Positions 33,872-43,238 of a DNA stretch of 64,000 bases are shown piece by piece. The first letter of the stretch is position 1; the number at the start of each line of letters is the position of its first letter. The notes under the pieces are model-generated. The model saw only the letters and a list, made by a program, of their open reading frames with translations. It was not told where the DNA came from and searched no databases. Source of the stretch: a bacterium (GTDB lineage Bacteria; Pseudomonadota; Alphaproteobacteria; Ferrovibrionales; Ferrovibrionaceae); the NCBI GenBank assembly GCA_022844005.1, contig JALHMN010000001.1:1-64000 (forward strand). Reading direction: 5' to 3'. The translations under genes and the position numbers were made by a program.

Positions 33872-35431
33872 GTGCGGCTGATCGACTATCTCGATCGGGG
33901 TTGGGAGAACCATCCGAACCGCGACTGCGTGCATGACACGATCCGGGGCTGGACCTATGACGAAGTGCGAAACCTCACGCACCGCATTGCCCTGGCGCTG
34001 CGCGCGCCCGAGGGCGCCGGCCTTGCCGAAGGCGCCAAGGTCTCGATCTACGCGCCGAACCATCCGATGGGCTATGCGGCGATGTTCGGCATCGCGCGCT
34101 CGGGCTGCACCTGGGCGCCGATCAATGCCAGGAACGCCATCGAGGAGAACCTCTACATCCTGGCCAATCTGGACGTGGAACTGGTCTTCTACCATTCCAG
34201 CTTCGAGGGATATCTCGACCGCATTCGGGCCGAGTGCCCGGCGGTGAGGGCCTTCGTCTGCATCGACGCGCCCGGCGCTGCAGCCCCTTCGCTGGAAGAC
34301 TGGTTGAGGCCGCATCGGGGCCTGTTTCCCGACCGCCCCGACATTCCCGACGAGGTGGTGGCCTTCGTCTCCTCGGGCGGCACGACCGGGCGGCCGAAGG
34401 GCGTGATGGAAACCAATCGCGTCTTCGAGACGATGTGCGCGAATTTCTATGCCGGCATGCCGATCACCGAGCCGCCGGTGCACCTCGTCATCACGCCGAT
34501 CACGCACGCGGCCGGGGTCACCTCGTTTCCGCTGCTGCCGTATGGCGCCACCAACATCTTCATGACGGGCGCGGATCCGGAAGCGATCATGCGCAACATC
34601 GAGAAATACAAGGTCACGCATCTCTTCCTGCCGCCCACCGTCATCTACATGATGCTGGCGCATCCGAAAGTGCGCGACTTCGACTATTCCTCGCTGAAGA
34701 ACTTCATCTATGCCGCCGCGCCGATGTCCTCCGACAAGCTGCGTCGGGCGATCGAGATCTTCGGCCCCGTCATGACCCAGACCTACGGCCAGGCCGAAGC
34801 CTGCATGATCGCCACCTTCTTCTCGCCTGAGCAGCATGTGGAGGCGCTGCAACAGGGCAAGGAGCACCGCCTCATCTCCTGCGGCAAGCCAGCGGCCTTC
34901 ACCCGCCTCGCCATCATGGACGACGACGGCAACCTGCTGCCGCGCGGACAGGCGGGAGAGATCGTGGTGCGCGGCAACCTCGTGATGAAGGGCTACTACA
35001 AGAACCCGGAAGCGACCGCGGAAGTGTCGAAGTTCGGCTGGCACCATACCGGCGACATCGGCCGCATCGACGAGGACGGCTACGTCTACATCGTCGACCG
35101 CAAGAAGGACATGATCATCACCGGCGGCTTCAACGTCTATCCCTCCGAGATCGAACAGGTGCTCTGGGCCCACCCGGCGGTACGCGACTGTGCCGTGATC
35201 GGCGTGCCCGACGAGAAATGGGGCGAAGCGGTGAAGGCGGTGGTCGAGGTGAAGGAAGGTGAGAGCGTGGTGGCGGAGGAATTGATCCAGCTCTGCAAGG
35301 CCCGGCTCGGCAGCGTCTGGGCGCCGAAGACGGTCGACTTCATCGACGCGCTGCCGCGCAGCCCGGTCGGCAAGGTGCTGAAGAAGACGTTGCGGGAAAA
35401 ATACTGGCAGGGTCGCGAACGGGCGATCTGA
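33872..35431 (+). CDS. AMP-dependent acyl-CoA synthetase/ligase
   Basis: 519-residue adenylate-forming ligase. The P-loop-like A3 motif is SSGGTTGRPKGV, the A5 motif is TYGQAEA, A7/A8 is HHTGDIGRIDEDGYVYIVDRKKDMIITGG and the C-terminal catalytic Lys is in PRSPVGKVLKK. It activates a carboxylic acid with ATP and joins it to CoA. A GTG start was chosen because GGAGGAAGAAC precedes it; the frame upstream has no better start. It lies 11 nt before an SDR gene. The substrate is not determinable; a fatty, aromatic or alicyclic acid is possible. Confidence 0.92.
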   Translation: MRLIDYLDRGWENHPNRDCVHDTIRGWTYDEVRNLTHRIALALRAPEGAGLAEGAKVSIYAPNHPMGYAAMFGIARSGCTWAPINARNAIEENLYILANLDVELVFYHSSFEGYLDRIRAECPAVRAFVCIDAPGAAAPSLEDWLRPHRGLFPDRPDIPDEVVAFVSSGGTTGRPKGVMETNRVFETMCANFYAGMPITEPPVHLVITPITHAAGVTSFPLLPYGATNIFMTGADPEAIMRNIEKYKVTHLFLPPTVIYMMLAHPKVRDFDYSSLKNFIYAAAPMSSDKLRRAIEIFGPVMTQTYGQAEACMIATFFSPEQHVEALQQGKEHRLISCGKPAAFTRLAIMDDDGNLLPRGQAGEIVVRGNLVMKGYYKNPEATAEVSKFGWHHTGDIGRIDEDGYVYIVDRKKDMIITGGFNVYPSEIEQVLWAHPAVRDCAVIGVPDEKWGEAVKAVVEVKEGESVVAEELIQLCKARLGSVWAPKTVDFIDALPRSPVGKVLKKTLREKYWQGRERAI

Positions 35432-35442
35432 AGGAGAAGAGC

Positions 35443-36279
35443 ATGGCACGATTGAAGGACAAGGTCGCGATCATCACCGGTGCAACCAGCGGCATCGGCC
35501 GGCGCACCGCCGAACTCTTCGTCGCCGAAGGCGCGAAGGTGGTTGTCTGTGGCCGGCGCACAGCACTCGGAAAGGCCCTGGAATCGGAACTCGGGCGCGA
35601 GCGCTGCCTCTTCGTCGAAGCGGACGTGACGCTCGAAGCCGATATGAAGGGCCTTATCGACACGGCTGTGAAGACCTGGGGCCGGCTCGACTGCCTGTTC
35701 AACAACGCCGGCGGGCCGGCGCCGGTCGGCGGAATCGAGACCATACCCGTGGACGGCTTCGACGCGGCGATGGCGACGCTGGTCCGCTCGGTCATGCTGG
35801 GCATGAAGCACGCCGCCCCCGTGATGACGGCGCAGGGATCGGGCAGCATCATCAACAACGGTTCGGTCGCCGCCTCCCGCGCCGGGCTGTCCAGCTCGAT
35901 GATCTACAGCGCCGCCAAGGCGGCCGTGGTGCATCTCACGCGATGCGTGGCGATGCAGCTCGGCGAGCAGAACGTCCGCGTCAACGCCATCTCGCCCGGC
36001 GGAATCGCCACCGGCATCTTCGGCAAGGCGCTGGGCGTCCCGGCGGAACGAGCCGATGCCACCGCCGAAGCCGTGAAGGCCGGCCTTGCCAAGATGCAGC
36101 CCATTCCTCGGGCCGGGCTGCCGGACGACATCGCCAAGGCGGCCCTGTTCCTGGCTTCCGACGAGTCCACCTTCGTGAACGGCCATGACTTCGTCGTCGA
36201 TGGCGGTGTCATCGGCGGGCGCTTGTGGTCTGTCCACCAGCAGGGCCTGCAGGGCATGAAGGACGCATTCGGGGTCTGA
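35443..36279 (+). CDS. SDR family oxidoreductase
   Basis: 278-residue short-chain dehydrogenase/reductase. The cofactor site GATSGIGRRTAELF is at residues 12-25, VVCGRRT suggests NADP or NAD choice set by Arg, the catalytic Ser is in the NNGSVAAS region, and YSAAK carries Tyr and Lys. The C-terminal LASDESTFVNGHDFVVDGG is typical. The ATG follows AAGGAGAAGAGC. It is co-transcribed with the acyl-CoA ligase, so it likely acts on a hydroxyacyl-CoA or alcohol intermediate of the same route. Confidence 0.93.
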   Translation: MARLKDKVAIITGATSGIGRRTAELFVAEGAKVVVCGRRTALGKALESELGRERCLFVEADVTLEADMKGLIDTAVKTWGRLDCLFNNAGGPAPVGGIETIPVDGFDAAMATLVRSVMLGMKHAAPVMTAQGSGSIINNGSVAASRAGLSSSMIYSAAKAAVVHLTRCVAMQLGEQNVRVNAISPGGIATGIFGKALGVPAERADATAEAVKAGLAKMQPIPRAGLPDDIAKAALFLASDESTFVNGHDFVVDGGVIGGRLWSVHQQGLQGMKDAFGV

Positions 36280-36315
36280 TATCAGGACGGGTCGAACAGG
36301 CGACGGTTTCGTGGC

Positions 36316-36333
36316 ATGATTTACTGGGATCAT
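36316..36333. promoter_or_regulatory. Candidate toxin-antitoxin operator
   Basis: Short inverted repeat ATGAT (36316-36320) and ATCAT (36329-36333) with an 8-nt spacer, 13 nt before the antitoxin start. Autoregulation by the ParD-type antitoxin is expected for this kind of operon, but a 5-bp dyad can arise by chance. Confidence 0.35.
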
Positions 36334-36345
36334 TGAGGCAGCGCC

Positions 36346-36603
36346 ATGCATGTCGAATTGGACAAGCAGCTTGAGGAGTTTGTCGACAAGCTGGTTTCAT
36401 CGGGTCGTTACGGCTCGAAAAGCGATGTCTTGCGCGATGGCCTCCGCCTGATCCGGGAACGTGAGGATCGGCTCGAAATTCTGGATACCGCCATTCGAAG
36501 CGGATTGACCGATGCGGATACAGGGCGGGTGAAGCCCGCTGCCGAGGTTTTTGATCGGCTTGAAGCGAAGTATCGCGGAATGGCTGGCACCGGGGTTCGA
36601 TGA
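36346..36603 (+). CDS. Type II antitoxin, ParD-like
   Basis: 85-residue ribbon-helix-helix antitoxin. The N-terminal strand HVELDKQLEEFVDKLVSSGRYGSKSDVLRDGLRLI is the ParD/CC2985 pattern; the C-terminal half (RVKPAAEVFDRLEAKY) is the toxin-binding tail. It would bind the ParE-like partner and its own promoter. The stop overlaps the toxin start (ATGA). It sits between the SDR gene and the nitronate monooxygenase gene as a small insertion with lower G/C than its neighbours, suggesting horizontal entry. Confidence 0.93.
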   Translation: MHVELDKQLEEFVDKLVSSGRYGSKSDVLRDGLRLIREREDRLEILDTAIRSGLTDADTGRVKPAAEVFDRLEAKYRGMAGTGVR

Positions 36604-36896
36604 TTGTCGTCATCACCGACGCCGCAGAGCGTGATCTTGAGCAGATCGGTGACTACATCGCCCAGGACAGTCCGAATCGTGCGGAAACATTTATCCGCGA
36701 GTTCCGAGAGTGTTGCGAGCAACTGGCCGAGCTTCCAAGCCGGCACGCACTGGTCCCCCGATACGAAAAGACAGGAGTTCGGCGGAGACCGCACGGCGAC
36801 TATCTCATCTTCTATCGCATCGTCGATCCGACGGTCGCTGTTCTACATATCCTGCACGGCGCGATGGACTACGAGGACATTCTCTTCCCTGGCTAA
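36600..36896 (+). CDS. Type II toxin, RelE/ParE family
   Basis: 98-residue ParE-like toxin: VVITDAAERDLEQIGDYIAQDSPNRAETFI forms the helical hairpin and VRRRPHGDYLIFYRIVDPTVAVLHILHGAMDY is the conserved beta sheet end. ParE members poison DNA gyrase, while RelE members cut mRNA; the sequence fits ParE better because RelE-type catalytic residues are not evident. It is translationally coupled to the antitoxin. It is convergent with the nitronate monooxygenase gene 6 nt away. Confidence 0.93.
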   Translation: MIVVITDAAERDLEQIGDYIAQDSPNRAETFIREFRECCEQLAELPSRHALVPRYEKTGVRRRPHGDYLIFYRIVDPTVAVLHILHGAMDYEDILFPG

Positions 36897-36902
36897 GCGA
36901 AA

Positions 36903-37862
36903 CTATTCCGCCGCCAGCGCCCCTGCGAAGCTCGCTTTGGCGGCACGGTACTCGGCCTTCAGGCGGCGGCAGAGTTCGACGGTCGTGGGGATGTCGTCGA
37001 TGTTGCCGACGCCGTGGCCGGCGGTCCAGATGTCCTTCCAGCGCTTCTTCGATTCATGCGAGGAGATGATCTTGCCCGGGAGGGTCGTGCGCAGCACGTC
37101 GAGATCGACGCCCGCGGCGATCAGGCTCGGCGTCATCCAGTTGGCCGGCGCCCCGTCGATCGAGGCCGAGAAGAAGATGTCGGTGGCCTTCGAAGCGACG
37201 ATCATCTGCTTCTGGCCCTCGGCGGCGTCCGACTCTCTGGTCGCGATGAAGCGGGTGCCGAGATAGGCGAGGTCGGCGCCCATCGCCTGGGCCGCCAGCA
37301 CGTCGCGACCGGTCGTCATGCCGCCGGCCAGCACCACGATTCCGGAATGGATGCGCCGGATTTCATTCATCAGCGCGAAGGGATTGATAGTTCCGGTATG
37401 GCCACCGGCGCCACCCGCCACCGCGATCACCCCGTCCACGCCCGATTCGAGCGCTTTCTCGGCGTGCCGCTGGTTGGCGACATCGTGGATGACGACGCCG
37501 CCGTAGTCGTGGATCCGCTTCACCGCCTCTCCCGGCGCACCCTTGGACGAGAGCACCACCGGCACGCGGTACTTGATGCAGAGTTCGAGGTCGCCTTCCA
37601 TCCGCGGGTTCGAGGCATGCACGACCAGGTTGACGGCGAAGGGTGCCGGCCTCGCGCCCTGGTCGCGCAGGCGCTGCACGCCGTCGCGCGTGCGGATCAG
37701 CCAGTCTTCGAAAACCTCCCTGGATCGCGTCCCATGCGCGGGGAAGCTGCCCATGATGCCTTCCGAGCAGGCGGCGATGGTCAATTCCGGATTGGAGACG
37801 AGGAACATCGGCGCCACGATGACCGGAATCTCCAGTTGCGAGAGAAGGGCTTGCAGACTCAT
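36903..37862 (-). CDS. Nitronate monooxygenase family flavoprotein
   Basis: 319-residue FMN TIM-barrel oxygenase. PVIVAPMFLVSNPEL at the N-terminus, VAGGAGGHTG (phosphate and substrate loop, His) and the LAGGMTTGRDVLAAQAMGADLAYLGTRF block define the 2-nitropropane dioxygenase family. True nitronate oxidation is not certain because many family members reduce or oxidise other substrates. It is the last gene of the transporter and CoA-transferase operon (17-nt gap to the gene before it), so it probably acts on the transported compound or its CoA ester. Confidence 0.92.
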   Translation of the reverse strand: MSLQALLSQLEIPVIVAPMFLVSNPELTIAACSEGIMGSFPAHGTRSREVFEDWLIRTRDGVQRLRDQGARPAPFAVNLVVHASNPRMEGDLELCIKYRVPVVLSSKGAPGEAVKRIHDYGGVVIHDVANQRHAEKALESGVDGVIAVAGGAGGHTGTINPFALMNEIRRIHSGIVVLAGGMTTGRDVLAAQAMGADLAYLGTRFIATRESDAAEGQKQMIVASKATDIFFSASIDGAPANWMTPSLIAAGVDLDVLRTTLPGKIISSHESKKRWKDIWTAGHGVGNIDDIPTTVELCRRLKAEYRAAKASFAGALAAE

Positions 37863-37879
37863 GACGGTGCTTCCTCGTC

Positions 37880-39016
37880 CTAGGAACTCGGCTCGGCGCG
37901 GGTAACCCCCAGCGTCTTGAGCCTTTCGATTTCAGCGGGGCCGAGGCCCAGGATTCCGGTCAATACCTCTTCGGTATGCTGGCCGAGATCGGGAGCGGTG
38001 CGGCGGATTTCGAGCGGCCGGCCGCCGAAGTCATAGGGCATGCCTTTCACCAGGCTGCCGTCCTCGTGCCGGATCAGGGTATGTCCCCAGAGGTCGGGCC
38101 GGTGCAGCAGGTCGAGGCCGTCGAGCGACACGGCTGCGGGGATGCCGGCCGCGGCGAGCACTGCGACTGCCTGCTCCGCCGGCTGCCCGGCGATCCAGGC
38201 GGCAAGATCGGGAGCGGGTAGCTTCGCGGCCGCCGTTTCGTCGGCGACCGTCACGGCTACCCAGCGACCATCGGCGCTGCGGAAACAGTCCTGCAGAATT
38301 ATGCCCGCCTGCGCATTTCCGGAGCGGGTGGCTGAAACCCCGGCAGCGGCGGCCAGAATTTCTTCCCCGATCAGGAAGCTGGTGATCTCCCGCTGGGACA
38401 GGTCGAGATGCGCGCCCCTGCCGGTGCGCTTCGCTTCCCGCACCGCGGCGATGACGATGCCGGTGGCGAACAGCGAGACGATCTGGTCGGGATAGTTCAC
38501 GTCCATGCCGCTGATGGCCGGCGGGCCGTCGGCATAGCCGGTGATCGAGGCAACGCCGCCGGTCGCATCCAGGGTCGAGCCGAAGGAGGCGTGCATGCGG
38601 TTCGGCCCGCTCTCGCCCTGGCTCGAGATCGAGGCCAGCACGATCCGCGGATTGGCGGCGGCGAGGGCGGGGTAGGTCAGGCCGAGGCGTTCCAACACGC
38701 CGCGGCGGAAATTCTCCACCACCACATCGGCGTCCTTGATCAACTCGAAAACCAGCCGGCGGCCTTCCTCGGATTTCAGGTCGAAGGCAACGCCGCGCTT
38801 GTTGCGATTGGTGAAGCGGAACTGCGGCGAGCGGTTCCACCAGCCCGGTTCGCTGTCGCGCGCGCCGACGGCACGGAACAGGTCCATATAGGCCCCGGAT
38901 TCCACCTTGATCACGTCGGCGCCCAGATCGGCCAGCATGGCCGAGGTATTGGCACCGGCGGTCAGCTGGCCGAAATCGACCACCCGCACGCCTTGGAGGG
39001 CTTTGGTCGTGCTCAT
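37880..39016 (-). CDS. CaiB/BaiF CoA-transferase family protein (active-type subunit)
   Basis: 378-residue class III CoA-transferase. It begins MSTTKALQGVRVVDFGQLTAGANTSAMLADLGADVIKVE, the standard family start, and has the ADVVVENFRRGVLERLGL block. The probable catalytic Asp is D177, in GMDVNYPDQIVSLFATG, where the family has its CoA-carrying aspartate. It overlaps the next CoA-transferase gene by 4 nt. It moves CoA between carboxylic acids; the acceptor is probably the compound imported by the adjacent TAXI transporter. Confidence 0.92.
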   Translation of the reverse strand: MSTTKALQGVRVVDFGQLTAGANTSAMLADLGADVIKVESGAYMDLFRAVGARDSEPGWWNRSPQFRFTNRNKRGVAFDLKSEEGRRLVFELIKDADVVVENFRRGVLERLGLTYPALAAANPRIVLASISSQGESGPNRMHASFGSTLDATGGVASITGYADGPPAISGMDVNYPDQIVSLFATGIVIAAVREAKRTGRGAHLDLSQREITSFLIGEEILAAAAGVSATRSGNAQAGIILQDCFRSADGRWVAVTVADETAAAKLPAPDLAAWIAGQPAEQAVAVLAAAGIPAAVSLDGLDLLHRPDLWGHTLIRHEDGSLVKGMPYDFGGRPLEIRRTAPDLGQHTEEVLTGILGLGPAEIERLKTLGVTRAEPSS

Positions 39017-40146
39017 GCCGCGCGCACTCTCGCCAGTGCCTCGAACGTCGTCGCGCCGACCGGCGAGGGCGCGAAGCTTCGCCCGTTCCACTGCACCGGC
39101 ACCTGCGGCAGTTTCAGCGTGCCGAGCGTGGGATGGGTCATTTCGGCGATGAAGCCGCGCGCGAGATACTGGGGATCTTCCAGCAGATCGGCGGGCGTAT
39201 AGGCCGGACCCAGAGGCACGCCGCGGCCCTGTGCCTCGGCATAGATCGCCTCGCGGTCGCGGGCGGCGAACCAGGGCTTCAGCATGCCGTAGAGCTCGGC
39301 GCCGTACCTGATCCGCCCGGCCCGGGTGGCGAATTTCGGATCGCGCAGGCGCGGGTCCCCGATCAGGTCGCACACGGCTCCGTACTGGGTAACGGTGAAG
39401 ACCAGCGCGATCCAGCCGTCGCGGCAGGGAATGACCTGGAATTCCGAGCGGTCGCCCTGTCGGGTCGGCGCCTTGCCGTCGGCCTCGGCACCGCAGATCG
39501 CCTTCCAATTCACCCAGATCATCGTCTCAACCAGCGACAGGCGCGCCGGCTCGGGCGCGAGGCCTGCTTCCTTCGCCACCAGCTGCGCCATCAGGGCGGT
39601 GAAGGTCGACAATCCGGCGGCATAGGCCCCCTGATGCCCGCCCAGGCGCAGGGGCTCGCGAGCCGGATCGCCCACCATGTCGAGCAGTCCGCCGAGCGCC
39701 AGGACGGTGAAATCCGACAGCGGCGCCTTCGCATCGGCGACGCCGGCGGGCCAGCCGGCGACTTCCACGCTGGGAATCCCGCGGCCGCCGGCCGCCGCCA
39801 GTACCGGATCGCCATCCTCGCAGAGCAGGAGGTCGATCCTTCCCTTCAGCAGGATGCCGGCCGCCTCGACCCGCCCCGCGTCGGGTGCCGTGACGGCGTT
39901 CTTCCCGGTGTTCAGGAACTGGAACAGCGCGCTGCGCTCCCCCTCCGGCCCGATGGGAAGGAAGGGCGGCAGGCGGCGTGTGGGATCGCCGCCCGCCGGT
40001 TCCAGCTTGACCACCGCCGCGCCCAGGTCCGCGGCTATCTTGCCGGCGAGCGAAGCCGCCAGCCGCACCGCGATCGGTGCGGCCGGGTTGTTCACCTCAA
40101 GGATCGAAACGCCCGCCAGGGGACGGGCCGGCTCACGCGCACTCAT
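39013..40146 (-). CDS. CaiB/BaiF CoA-transferase family protein (Asp-less partner)
   Basis: 377-residue homologue of the preceding CoA-transferase. The N-terminus RPLAGVSILEVNNPAAPIAVRLAASLAG and the LGAAVVKLEP block fit the family. At the position aligned with the catalytic Asp it reads GGHQGAYAAGL, with Ala near residue 174, so it probably lacks transferase chemistry by itself. By analogy with two-subunit enzymes such as the BbsEF type, it may form a heteromer with its neighbour. The ATG at 40146 is preferred to a TTG 3 nt upstream. The alignment was made by eye. Confidence 0.87.
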   Translation of the reverse strand: MSAREPARPLAGVSILEVNNPAAPIAVRLAASLAGKIAADLGAAVVKLEPAGGDPTRRLPPFLPIGPEGERSALFQFLNTGKNAVTAPDAGRVEAAGILLKGRIDLLLCEDGDPVLAAAGGRGIPSVEVAGWPAGVADAKAPLSDFTVLALGGLLDMVGDPAREPLRLGGHQGAYAAGLSTFTALMAQLVAKEAGLAPEPARLSLVETMIWVNWKAICGAEADGKAPTRQGDRSEFQVIPCRDGWIALVFTVTQYGAVCDLIGDPRLRDPKFATRAGRIRYGAELYGMLKPWFAARDREAIYAEAQGRGVPLGPAYTPADLLEDPQYLARGFIAEMTHPTLGTLKLPQVPVQWNGRSFAPSPVGATTFEALARVRAA

Positions 40147-40161
40147 CAATGCTTCCAGTAC

Positions 40162-41121
40162 CTACTTGATGCCCTTTTCGGCGAAGTAGCGCGCGGCGCC
40201 GGGATGCACCGGGGTCTTGCCGACGTACTTGCCGAGTTGCGGGGTCATGCCGGCGAAGGCCGTATGCTCCTTCGCCATGTTGTCGATCTCCTGCCAATAG
40301 GCCTTGGTCATCTCATAGACCTCGGATTCGGCGGCATCCTTGTGCACGAACAGGACGGCGGTGGTGAAGACCGTATTCGCCGCCTCGGTCTGGCCGGGAT
40401 AGGTATTGGCGGGGACCGTGTACTTGAGCAGCACGCCGTCGTAGTCGGCGTTGATCTTGTCGAAGACGTCGTCGGGCAGGCTCAGCAGGCGCACCGGCAC
40501 CGTCGCGGTCAGCTGCTGCAGCGTGGATAGTTTGAGCGCGTAATTGTGGAAGCCGACGTCGATCACCCGGTCCTGCAGCGCCTCGAAATGCTTGCCGGTC
40601 GAGATGCTGAACACCTGGATCTCGTTCAGGCCGATGCCGGCGGCCTTCAGCAGCCTTTCGTTGAACCCGCGCGTGAAGGTGGCGGGTGTGTTCAGGTTCA
40701 CCTTCTTGCCGCGGATGTCATAGAAGCTCTTGATGCCGGAATCGGCCCGGGTCAGGAAATGGAACATCGCACCGCCGTAGTTGAAGGTGGCGCGCAGGTT
40801 CTGGAACATCTCCTTGCCCGGCATCTTCTCGAACTTGCCGCGGCCGAGATAGGCGTCTTCCAGGTCGAGCGTGGTGTTCTGCCCCACGTTCATCCGCCCG
40901 CCGGCCACGAGCGCCAGGTTCTCGTTGTAGCCGCCGGTGGTCTGGGCGGAGACCCGGATCGCCGTCTGCGCCCGGTTGATGGCATTCGCCATGATGACGC
41001 CGCTGACATAGGGCTCGGACCCGGTCGACGAGGTCCCCATCGACCATTGCTTCTGTGCCAGCGCAGGCGTTGCGAGAATCGTAGTCAGGGTGGCTAGGGC
41101 AAGTATGGCTTTGATCGTCAT
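40162..41121 (-). CDS. TAXI family TRAP transporter solute-binding protein
   Basis: 319-residue periplasmic receptor. The signal peptide is residues 1-22 (MTIKAILALATLTTILATPALA). WSMGTSSTGSEPYVSGVIMANAINR is the TAXI start, and VNLNTPATFTRGFNERLLKAAGI lies in the ligand domain. It binds a solute, often a C4/C5 dicarboxylate, glutamate or an aromatic acid, and hands it to the fused permease gene that precedes it in the operon. The ligand is unknown. Confidence 0.94.
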   Translation of the reverse strand: MTIKAILALATLTTILATPALAQKQWSMGTSSTGSEPYVSGVIMANAINRAQTAIRVSAQTTGGYNENLALVAGGRMNVGQNTTLDLEDAYLGRGKFEKMPGKEMFQNLRATFNYGGAMFHFLTRADSGIKSFYDIRGKKVNLNTPATFTRGFNERLLKAAGIGLNEIQVFSISTGKHFEALQDRVIDVGFHNYALKLSTLQQLTATVPVRLLSLPDDVFDKINADYDGVLLKYTVPANTYPGQTEAANTVFTTAVLFVHKDAAESEVYEMTKAYWQEIDNMAKEHTAFAGMTPQLGKYVGKTPVHPGAARYFAEKGIK

Positions 41122-41136
41122 GACGGCTTCACTCCC

Positions 41137-43080
41137 TTATTGGTTGTCGGTGGCGAGTCTGAGCACGGGGCTGAGCCGCTGGGGCAGAACCCAGCGGCGC
41201 AGCGCATAGAGCGCGGCAATGGCGAGGAGGCCGGCGATATTGACGCCGATCGCATAGGGCACCGCCAGCAGCGAGACGGCGAAAAGCAGGATGCGCTCGG
41301 GAATCGACAGGAAGCCGCCGAACCAGCCCTGGACCGCGCCGGCGATGCCGAGGGCGCCCCCGGCGGCGACGGCGAGGCAGAACAGGATCTCCCACCAGGC
41401 CCCCTGCCACAGAAGCGGTGGCGAATAGAGGAACATGAAGGCGACCACGAACCCCGGCAGCGAATACCAGAAGGCATAGAGGCCGGTCAGCCACCAGCTC
41501 GCCCTGGCGATACCGGCGGCCACCACCGCCACGACGGCTACCGGCGGGGTCGAACCTGACTTGATGGCGAAATAGAAGATGAAGAGGTGGGTGGCCAGTT
41601 TGTCGAAGCCCACCGCCTCCATCGCCGACGCAGCGAAGAGCGCGAGCAGCAGATAGGCGATCGGCGTCGGCATGCCCATGCCGAGGATGGTGGCGGCGAC
41701 CACGACGAGGCCAGCCGTCATCAGCGGATCGCCAAGCGAGACCGCCAGGATGATCTCGGTCAGCCGCCCACCAAGGCCCGTCGTCACCATGGCCATCTGC
41801 ACCAGGCCGATGGCGGCGACCAGGCCGGTGATCGCCGCGGATTGCCTGACCCCTTCGTCGAATACGCGCAGGAAGGCGCGCCAGCCGTAGCGGCTGTAGC
41901 GGCGAGTGAGGGCGACGGCGAGCGCGATTCCCATGCAGACAATGCCGGCATAGGCGGCGGTGAAGCTCTCCACCATCAGGAGATAGAACAGCGCCGCGGG
42001 GGCAATCAGCAGATGCCAGCCATCCGCCAGGACCTGTCGGGCATCCGGGATCTCGTCCTCCGGCAGCCGCCCGATGCCCATGCGCAGCGCCTCGGTATGG
42101 ATAACGAAATAGGCCGAGGCGTAGTAGAGGATTGCCGGCAGGAAGGCCGCGACCGCGATGCTCGCATAGGGAATGCCGGTCAGTTCGGCCATCAGGAAGG
42201 CGCCCGCGCCCATCACCGGCGGCATGATCTGTGAGCCCTCCGAGGACAGGACCTCGATGGCGCCGGCGCTGTGCGGCTTGAACCCCGCGCGTTTCATCAG
42301 GGGAATGGTGAAGGTGCCGGTCGACACGACATTGCCGATCGAACTGCCCACCATGGTGCCGAGCCCGGCCGAGGCGAACATGGCCCCCTTGGCCGGCCCG
42401 CCGACCAGGCGCCCGGTACCGGCATTGGCGAAACGGATGATGAACTCGCCCGTCTTTGTCTCGGTCAGTGCCGAGCTCAACAGCATGAACATGAACAGGA
42501 ACGTGGCGGCTACCGACAGCCCGCTGCCGAAGATGCCTTCCTCGGTATAGGCGGTCAGATAGATGAAGCGGTCGAACTCCATCCCCGGGTGCTTGAGCAG
42601 GCCGGGCATATGCTGTCCGAGCATCACATACAGGATGCTGGCCAGCGACAGCAGGAAGAAGGCGATGCTTTGCCGCCGCGCCGCTTCCAGCACGATGAAG
42701 GTCATGCCCGCGCCGGCGACGAGGTCGAGCGGACTGAGGAAAGCCGCGCCCCACAGATTCAGCAAACGCTCGAAGTCGACGATCAGGTAGCCGACCGAAA
42801 GGGTGACCACCGCCGCGCAGAACCAGTCGTAGGCGCGCGCGGCCGGACTGTAGGGCCGTTCGTCGCTGGCCCGACGATCGAGGAAGTAGATCACCATCAT
42901 GACGATCAGGAACATCGCGAGATGCACCAGCGTCGTTTTGTAGGGGCCGTAGAAGGTCGAATAGATCATGTAGACGGCAAAGCCGGTGGCGAGGACGGAC
43001 AGGGCCAGCTGGGTGCCGCGCTCGAAGGCGCCTGCCCTTGCCGGGGTGCTGCCGCCGACCGCCTTTTCGCCTTCCGTCAT
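41137..43080 (-). CDS. TRAP transporter fused permease (DctQM-like)
   Basis: 647-residue membrane protein combining the small and large TRAP permease domains, as is normal for TAXI systems. The small domain occupies roughly residues 25-180 with four hydrophobic helices; the large domain follows with many helices, including GTMVGSSIGNVVSTGTFTIPLMKRAGF and GMGMPTPIAYLLLALFAASAM. It drives uptake by sodium or proton gradients. It is the first gene of the five-gene minus-strand operon and is divergent from a LysR regulator 158 nt away. Confidence 0.95.
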   Translation of the reverse strand: MTEGEKAVGGSTPARAGAFERGTQLALSVLATGFAVYMIYSTFYGPYKTTLVHLAMFLIVMMVIYFLDRRASDERPYSPAARAYDWFCAAVVTLSVGYLIVDFERLLNLWGAAFLSPLDLVAGAGMTFIVLEAARRQSIAFFLLSLASILYVMLGQHMPGLLKHPGMEFDRFIYLTAYTEEGIFGSGLSVAATFLFMFMLLSSALTETKTGEFIIRFANAGTGRLVGGPAKGAMFASAGLGTMVGSSIGNVVSTGTFTIPLMKRAGFKPHSAGAIEVLSSEGSQIMPPVMGAGAFLMAELTGIPYASIAVAAFLPAILYYASAYFVIHTEALRMGIGRLPEDEIPDARQVLADGWHLLIAPAALFYLLMVESFTAAYAGIVCMGIALAVALTRRYSRYGWRAFLRVFDEGVRQSAAITGLVAAIGLVQMAMVTTGLGGRLTEIILAVSLGDPLMTAGLVVVAATILGMGMPTPIAYLLLALFAASAMEAVGFDKLATHLFIFYFAIKSGSTPPVAVVAVVAAGIARASWWLTGLYAFWYSLPGFVVAFMFLYSPPLLWQGAWWEILFCLAVAAGGALGIAGAVQGWFGGFLSIPERILLFAVSLLAVPYAIGVNIAGLLAIAALYALRRWVLPQRLSPVLRLATDNQ

Positions 43081-43238
43081 TCCGTCCCCGATCGATCGGC
43101 CACCGGAAGCCTCTCCGGCGGCAGGCGTTTCCTTGTTCTTTTGTGGCGCAAGGCTAGGGGGCGCGGCGCGGCTGGCTCAACGCCAATCTCATCAAGTAGA
43201 CTGTGCGAAAATCTCAACACTGGAGGAACCTGGGTTTC

